This document shows, one piece after another, positions 60,086-64,000 of a stretch of 64,000 bases of DNA. The DNA lies in assembly GCA_037951165.1 (NCBI GenBank), contig JBBDHG010000124.1:1613001-1677000 (forward strand), in the 5' to 3' direction. Made by a program: the position numbers and the translations under genes. The notes under the pieces were generated by a model. It ran no database searches. It saw only the letters and a program-made list of their open reading frames with translations, and had not been told where the DNA came from. The stretch is from Lophius americanus. Taxonomy: Eukaryota > Chordata > Actinopteri > Lophiiformes > Lophiidae. Within the stretch, counting starts at the first letter, position 1, and each line of letters begins with the position of its first letter.

Positions 60086-60729
60086 TCCTGTGATGAAATT
60101 CACTGGACTTGTATCCGTCTGTTATTTTAGGTTTTCACTTTGATCTTTGATGTATTTATAATCGGACCGGATCCGGACTGTGATTTAAGGTTTCCCTTGA
60201 TTTTTTAGAGCAGGAATTATGGCATCAATATGGGGTAAATTTAGTCTGAGTACATGACATACTTTAGTATAAGATAGACACAAATGTAGAAGAAACCTGC
60301 GGCGGGTTTAATACATTTCCACAGAATCTTTTGCTCAGAGTAGATCTGGTTATCTTGATGGTTGACATTCGTACTTATAAGAGAACTGCATCAACATCTG
60401 ACGTGACAGGAAACAAGCCACATCCATTCTTAGCTGACTTCCTGTTCATGTTGCATGTGAACCAATCTGATATGTTTCCACTTGAGGAGCACGTAATGAA
60501 AAATTTATAAAAAGATCAGATCTTTGTGTTCAAACAGGACTGAAAAAAACATATATTTAAAACAATCTCTGTGCTTATTGAAAAGAATTGTTCAGGAATC
60601 AAAGAACTGTGAATTTGAGACGTGGAAGGGATCATCTGGTTGAAGTTATTGCACTTTACAGAGGAACAATTTATAAATAATGTTATTAACGACGGGACAT
60701 TATCAATAATACATTTTAAAAGCAGGAGT

Positions 60730-61970
60730 CTCCCCGTATGAATAGATTAAAAAATCCAGGACTGTTTGAAACAATACAACAAGAATTTCTCTGTTATGAC
60801 AGTTTCTGAGACTCGGCTAAATGAAGAACAAACCGCCACGGTCCAGATTGAAGGATATGATTTATTTACTACCAACAGGTTAAAAAAAGGGGTGGAGGTG
60901 TTGCACCGTATATTATGTCATCCATCCATAGTGAAATTGTTAAAAACATGTCATTTGTGATAGAAAATGTTATGGAATGTGTTCCAGTTGATGTTAAATC
61001 AGAGAAATCTGAATATATAATTATAAGTTGTGTATATAGAGCCCCAGGAACCAACTTTGATACATTCAAGGATAAATTGTCAGAAATGTAAAACTCAGTT
61101 AATAACAAGATGATTTTTGTCAGTAGAGATTTTAATATAGATCTTTTAAATCCTCATGGACAAACAAAAACAATACATTTTATGAATTCAATGTTTTGAT
61201 GGGATTGTACCCTTCAATCACACACCTGAGCAGGATAACTGTAAATACTGCTACACCCATGGATAATGTATTTACAAACGTTACGGGACATTGCAGAGAC
61301 ATTTTCTTACATTCACATGGAATGTAAGAAAATGTCAAGACAAGTAACTGCTGCCATCGAAGATCTTAGTGAGGACTTAAAGAATCAGGATTGGAGTAAA
61401 ATTTATGTTGAAGATGTAGAAGAGTCTTATGGAACATTTATTTCCATTATATCTAATTGGTCTGATGAACATTGTCCTCTTTAGGTTAAAGTGGGAAAAA
61501 AGCAATACACAGACAAGCCAGGGATAACAAAGAGATTAGAAAATGCCTGTATAAAGAAGAATTTATTATATAAGGGATTTCTGAAAACAAATATAAGACT
61601 TAGAAAAATAAGCTAACCAGTATTATGAGATACAAGAAAGAAATATATTACAGTAAACTACTTGAAAAAAACAAGACTGATATAATAAACATAATTTACC
61701 CATGTTACGTTTATTCCAACAATGATGGGGTGATCGAATTTAATGAATATTTTGTTAATGTAGAAAAACATTTAGCTAATTCTATTAAACATCCAAATAA
61801 CAGAGATGGAGAAAAAAGTAATATTATTAACATAGATACACATTCAATGTTTATTAGAGAAAGTGACGGCAAAGAAATAATTGATATTGTACACAAATCT
61901 AAAACTAATGAAGAACCCAGCCGACCCAGACCACAGGACAGGACTCAGAGGTTCGTCTGCCCCTGAAAGA
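60730..61970 (+). mobile_element. Non-LTR endonuclease remnant, duplicate copy
   Basis: Same LINE as 48830-50245 with nearly identical frames (FSVMTVSETRLNEEQ; WSKIYVEDVEESYGTF). It carries a small perfect palindrome at 61298-61336 where the partner has an insert. Confidence 0.75.
61298..61336. repeat. Perfect palindrome, 17-bp arms, 5-base loop
   Basis: Left arm gacattttcttacattc (61298-61314), loop acatg, right arm its exact reverse complement (61320-61336). It replaces about 200 bases present in the partner unit at 49395-49605. Confidence 0.95.
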
Positions 61971-62160
61971 ACGGGACATGGACTCTACTTATAGAACGTC
62001 TTTCTAGTCTGCCCCAGCACTTAAAGCTCCTCACAACATGAGCCTCAGTTCACATTCACATTCAACCAGTTCTCAACAATATCTACTCTAAGATGAACCC
62101 CGGTTCATTTTCATACCCAGAATACACTCAAAGTAACTCCAAAACTTTCAGGTGTATTTT

Positions 62161-62862
62161 TCACAACCTTGGTGTCTGTGAACAGGCGTACCTGTTACTA
62201 CGTGTGAGAAACATTTGCAAATATTTTAGAGTAACAGCATGAAACTTAACCATCAACACATTTTCTAAGAAAGTTCGTCTCCACACAACAATACAAAACT
62301 CAAAACATACACTGTATGTCGCCCGAGTCACCGCTGAGCTGTGACAGTTCCCTCCCCCTCCACGGGTGCCTCCAGCTGCCCTACCAGGTTTGTTGGGATT
62401 CTCTCTGTAAAAGTCAGTGAGTAGGGTAATGTCCTTAAAGAAACTCCGGGGGTTCCAGGAACGTTCCTCCGGACTGTAACCCTCCCAGTCTACCTGGTAT
62501 TGAATGCCCAACCCCGGCCACGGACATCCATGATCCAGCGGACGATGTTGGATGCCGGATGATTGTCAATGGACAAAGGTGGGGGAGGAGGCACAGTTGG
62601 TGGGGACAGAGGGCTGGAAGCAACTGGCTTGAAAATGAAACATAGAAGGTAGAGTGAATGTTCATGGATATAGGAAGTTTCAGGTTTCACCAATGTGGGA
62701 ATTAAGGGATGCTGCTGTCTCAGAAGCAGAGGGCAACTTGGACAGGGGTACAAAATCAAGGCGGAACCCTGGGTCTACTGCATTAGTGTAAGCTACGACT
62801 GTAGGTCTAAGGTCTTCATCTTGGTACTTAACAAACGTCAGGGTGAAGATTTTTTTTTCCAA
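62161..62862 (-). mobile_element. Gypsy pol C-terminal/chromodomain remnant, copy 3
   Basis: Same remnant and frameshift as at 22880 and 50518 (YQVDWEGYSPEERSWNPRSF; DFYRENPNKPGR). Confidence 0.85.
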
Positions 62863-63348
62863 AATAATTCTTAGTTAAGGTCGGTCAGAAATCTAAAGAC
62901 AATCTTTTATATATTTTAATATTTTCATGTTTTTTTGTTATTATTATATATTTTAGAATCATGTGAACAAAGTCAGACAGTCAGTCTCTTAAATCCAAAA
63001 ATCATGAGTTTATAATAAGTAAACAGGATTCAGAGTCAGAATTCTGAATTTCTTCAAAATTTAAAAACATATTTTTTCTTTTTCCAATTCTTAATTAAAT
63101 TCATAATTAAAACTTTTTAAAGAATTTGTTTGAAAAAACTGCACGATTAAACATTTTCAAATAAGATTTTCAACTGTGGTTCATTTTTATATTTGACTTT
63201 GTTTCCTGTGGTCCGAATCGTTCTCCACATAAAAACATCTAATTACACGTCACTAAATAAAATGCTTGTTCTCCCAGTCTGAGGTGGAATTCTCTCCCTG
63301 TGACATCATCAGGTTTCCATGCGGTAGGTCAGTCTGTCCAAGTGCCGC

Positions 63349-63540
63349 TCACTCATTAGTGGCAGTGGATCTGAAGTTGACGGCAGCATAGGTGACGTCC
63401 TGCTCTTGGGGCTCATGTGTTTCGGTGCTGGACAAAGGAGTCTTTATCTCGGTCTTAGAAAACTGGATTCTGCCGTAGGGAAGTTCCTCTTGCTGTTTTT
63501 GTGGAAAAGAGACGCTTTCATACAAAAGAGCAGGATTCAT
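63349..63540 (-). CDS. ITIM-bearing terminal exon of the next receptor gene
   Basis: Nearly identical to 51613-51804 with the same acceptor, length (63 residues) and stop. It keeps LLYESV, LPYGRI and VTYAAV, and differs at a few residues (QKQQEE for QKEQEE, TEIKTPL for SEIKTPQ). The gene it ends would lie to the right of the window, on the minus strand. All three tyrosine motifs are intact in both copies, which suggests selection or very recent duplication. Confidence 0.8.
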   Translation of the reverse strand: MNPALLYESVSFPQKQQEELPYGRIQFSKTEIKTPLSSTETHEPQEQDVTYAAVNFRSTATNE

Positions 63541-63599
63541 CTGACGGAGAGACAGGACAAATCACGTTAGTTTAGACGGTCCAATCCTAAATCTCTGAA

Positions 63600-63880
63600 A
63601 ACTGTAATTATTATTTGGACTGTTCCCTTTATGTTTCGCCACAGCTTCTTCTATTCTCTGCATCTTCTTCTCTCAAGACATCCAACTGCATTTCATCTCA
63701 CACCACATCCAGAAACCTCCTCTTAGGTTCCCCTTTTTCTCCTACCTGGCAGCTCCATCTCCAGCATCCTTCTACCAGTAGATCCACTATCCCTCCTCTT
63801 CACGTGTCCAAACTGTCCTTCTCAATCTGTCCTCTTTTACTTTGTCTCCTACACGTCTAACCTGGGGTGGGCCGTTGATG
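63600..63880 (-). mobile_element. RTE-type LINE 3' end, copy 3
   Basis: Same element as 23692-24185, without the GAA repeat tail, truncated at about 63880. A still shorter copy is at 51845-51985. Confidence 0.75.
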
Positions 63881-64000
63881 AGCTTAATGGTATTTAGACT
63901 TTTGTTACATTCATGAAATGGATGAATTACTTTAAATAATTGATTCCTTATATTGCATGTTTTTTTGCTTTCAAATAACAACCCAGCCACAAACGGGTCA

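Larger units (their letters stand above)
59727..64000. repeat. Tandem unit, copy 2 (partner 47835-52080)
   Basis: Collinear with 47835-52080 up to the window edge. It lacks the 85-base insert and about 120 further bases of the LINE near 61295. Confidence 0.9.

Overview
This is animal, almost certainly teleost (ray-finned fish), genomic DNA. Genes are split into short exons with GT/AG borders, and most of the rest is fish-type transposon debris: BEL/Pao, Ty3/gypsy, RTE and L2/CR1-like LINEs, Tc1, piggyBac, microsatellites and minisatellites. I found no bacterial, rRNA, tRNA or CRISPR features.

The host content is a tandem array of immunoglobulin-superfamily receptor genes on the minus strand. 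They resemble the fish CD22-like (Siglec-related) family. Gene A (11162-19412) is an eight-exon model that is open from leader to stop and predicts 531 residues: leader, V, C2, C2, V, C2, transmembrane segment, short tail. Gene B (38699-45834) is its duplicate, with a stop codon in the first V exon. Gene C (51613-58779) has an older, rearranged 5' end. It ends in a different transmembrane segment and a cytoplasmic exon with three ITIM-like motifs. A second copy of that ITIM exon (63349-63540) must belong to the next gene beyond the right edge. A leftover leader exon (46738-46792) and a decayed tail-exon fragment (about 23585-23650) mark other lost or rearranged units.

Layout. 1-6 kb: LINE/SINE tail, a decayed BEL/Pao element, and LINE and TATC repeats. 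6-19.7 kb: duplicated block 1 (PB1-like fossil gene, gypsy-like fragment with a minisatellite, gene A). 19.8-24.2 kb: mixed RTE, gypsy and palindrome. 24.2-28.05 kb: Ty3/gypsy pol plus 3' LTR. 28.6-30.8 kb: piggyBac remnant. 31-32.5 kb: LINE. 33.25-46.15 kb: duplicated block 2 (gene B). 46.7-48.2 kb: orphan leader exon and Tc1. 47.83-59.73 kb: a unit holding LINE, gypsy tail, ITIM exon and gene C. 59.73-64 kb: start of a tandem copy of that unit.

Main point of interest. Genes A and B have an arginine inside the transmembrane helix and no ITIM. Gene C has an uncharged helix and a three-ITIM tail, while its membrane-proximal Ig exons are close relatives of those of A and B. That is the architecture of paired activating and inhibitory receptors. 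It is read from the sequence; function is inferred. The V domains also differ in a loop and in an arginine that, in Siglecs, contacts sialic acid.
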